Notes under the pieces: model-generated
The model's database searches: none
What the model saw: the letters and a program-made list of their open reading frames with translations, nothing else
What the model was told of the DNA's origin: nothing
Part shown: positions 5,379 to 5,553 of the stretch, piece by piece
How the letters are laid out: the number at the start of each line of letters is the position of its first letter
How positions within the stretch are numbered: position 1 is the stretch's first letter
Position numbers and translations under genes: made by a program
Origin: Bacillota bacterium
GTDB lineage: Bacteria > Bacillota > Clostridia > Acetivibrionales > DSM-1351
DNA length: 5,553 nucleotides
Reading direction: 5' to 3'
Assembly (NCBI GenBank): GCA_023436515.1
Contig: JAEZIV010000188.1
Span: 1-5,553, forward strand

Positions 5379-5553
5379 ATGGCAACAATTGATGAACAGA
5401 TTAGAATTATTATGAAGGGAGCGGAAGAAATTATTAACCTTGATGATTTGAGAGGAAAGCTTGAGAGAGCCCAGTGCAAGGGAGTCCCCCTAACAGTTAA
5501 GCTTGGACTTGACCCCACGGCCCCCGATATTCACCTCGGACATACTGTTGTAC
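5379..5553 (+). CDS. tyrS: tyrosyl-tRNA synthetase, 5' part, cut by window end
   Basis: The first 58 codons of a class I aminoacyl-tRNA synthetase that charges tRNA-Tyr with tyrosine in the cytoplasm. The N-terminus [19 protein letters not shown] followed by [19 protein letters not shown] matches the TyrZ-type bacterial enzymes. The HIGH signature is HLGH at residues 52-55, and [10 protein letters not shown] (41-50) leads into the Rossmann fold. The KMSKS loop and C-terminal RNA-binding domain are outside the window. The ATG at 5379 has GGAG (5369-5372) 6 nt upstream. Identity is independently supported by the preceding T-box leader with a tyrosine specifier and a UGGU bulge. Whether this gene is named tyrS or tyrZ depends on whether the genome holds a second copy. 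Confidence 0.96.
   Translation, partial: MATIDEQIRIIMKGAEEIINLDDLRGKLERAQCKGVPLTVKLGLDPTAPDIHLGHTVV

Noticed and set aside
5330..5518. Minus-strand 62-codon frame over the terminator and tyrS start
   Set aside because: Overlaps the T-box terminator and conserved tyrS codons on the opposite strand; no support.
1..5553. CRISPR array, tRNA or rRNA genes, insertion sequence
   Set aside because: No regularly spaced direct repeats, no tRNA or rRNA signatures and no transposase motifs were seen on reading both strands.

Overview
The window looks like chromosomal DNA from a low-GC, Gram-positive Clostridia-type bacterium, perhaps a Ruminiclostridium or cluster III clostridium. The signs are AT-rich spacers, consensus sigma-A promoters and strong GGAGG-type ribosome binding sites. 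It also has a T-box-controlled tyrosyl-tRNA synthetase and a DapL-like aminotransferase. This taxonomic call is an inference from style and gene families, not from a search.

Layout, left to right. Positions 1 to about 166 encode, on the minus strand, part of an AraC-family DNA-binding domain that runs off the left edge. At about 160-175 this coding sequence abuts, head to head, an LL-diaminopimelate aminotransferase-like gene (plus strand, to 1060) lacking roughly its first 100 residues. Both genes have lost their 5' parts at the same point, so this is a rearrangement scar or an assembly chimera. Next, on the plus strand, come an HTH-WYL transcriptional regulator (1176-2087), a spacer with two inverted repeats, a small cysteine-rich DUF3795 protein (2216-2491) and a gene that overlaps it, apparently of the AlkZ-related family (2478-3200). 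A small hairpin separates this from a convergent minus-strand AAA ATPase with a DUF4143/PD-(D/E)XK-like C-terminus (3257-4720).

The right end is regulatory. The ATPase gene has a near-consensus promoter with a perfect 10-bp inverted repeat around its -35 box. After a gene-free AT-rich stretch comes the tyrS promoter, then a full T-box leader (specifier UAC, acceptor-binding UGGU, mutually exclusive antiterminator and terminator), then the first 58 codons of tyrS, cut by the window end.

How the genes work together: DUF3795 and the AlkZ-related gene are probably translationally coupled. The WYL regulator upstream is a plausible controller, although no site is proven. The ATPase and tyrS are divergent and separately controlled. 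I see no convincing new multi-gene system. The least explained parts are the WYL/DUF3795/AlkZ-related cluster with its inverted repeats, and the operator-like repeat of the ATPase gene.
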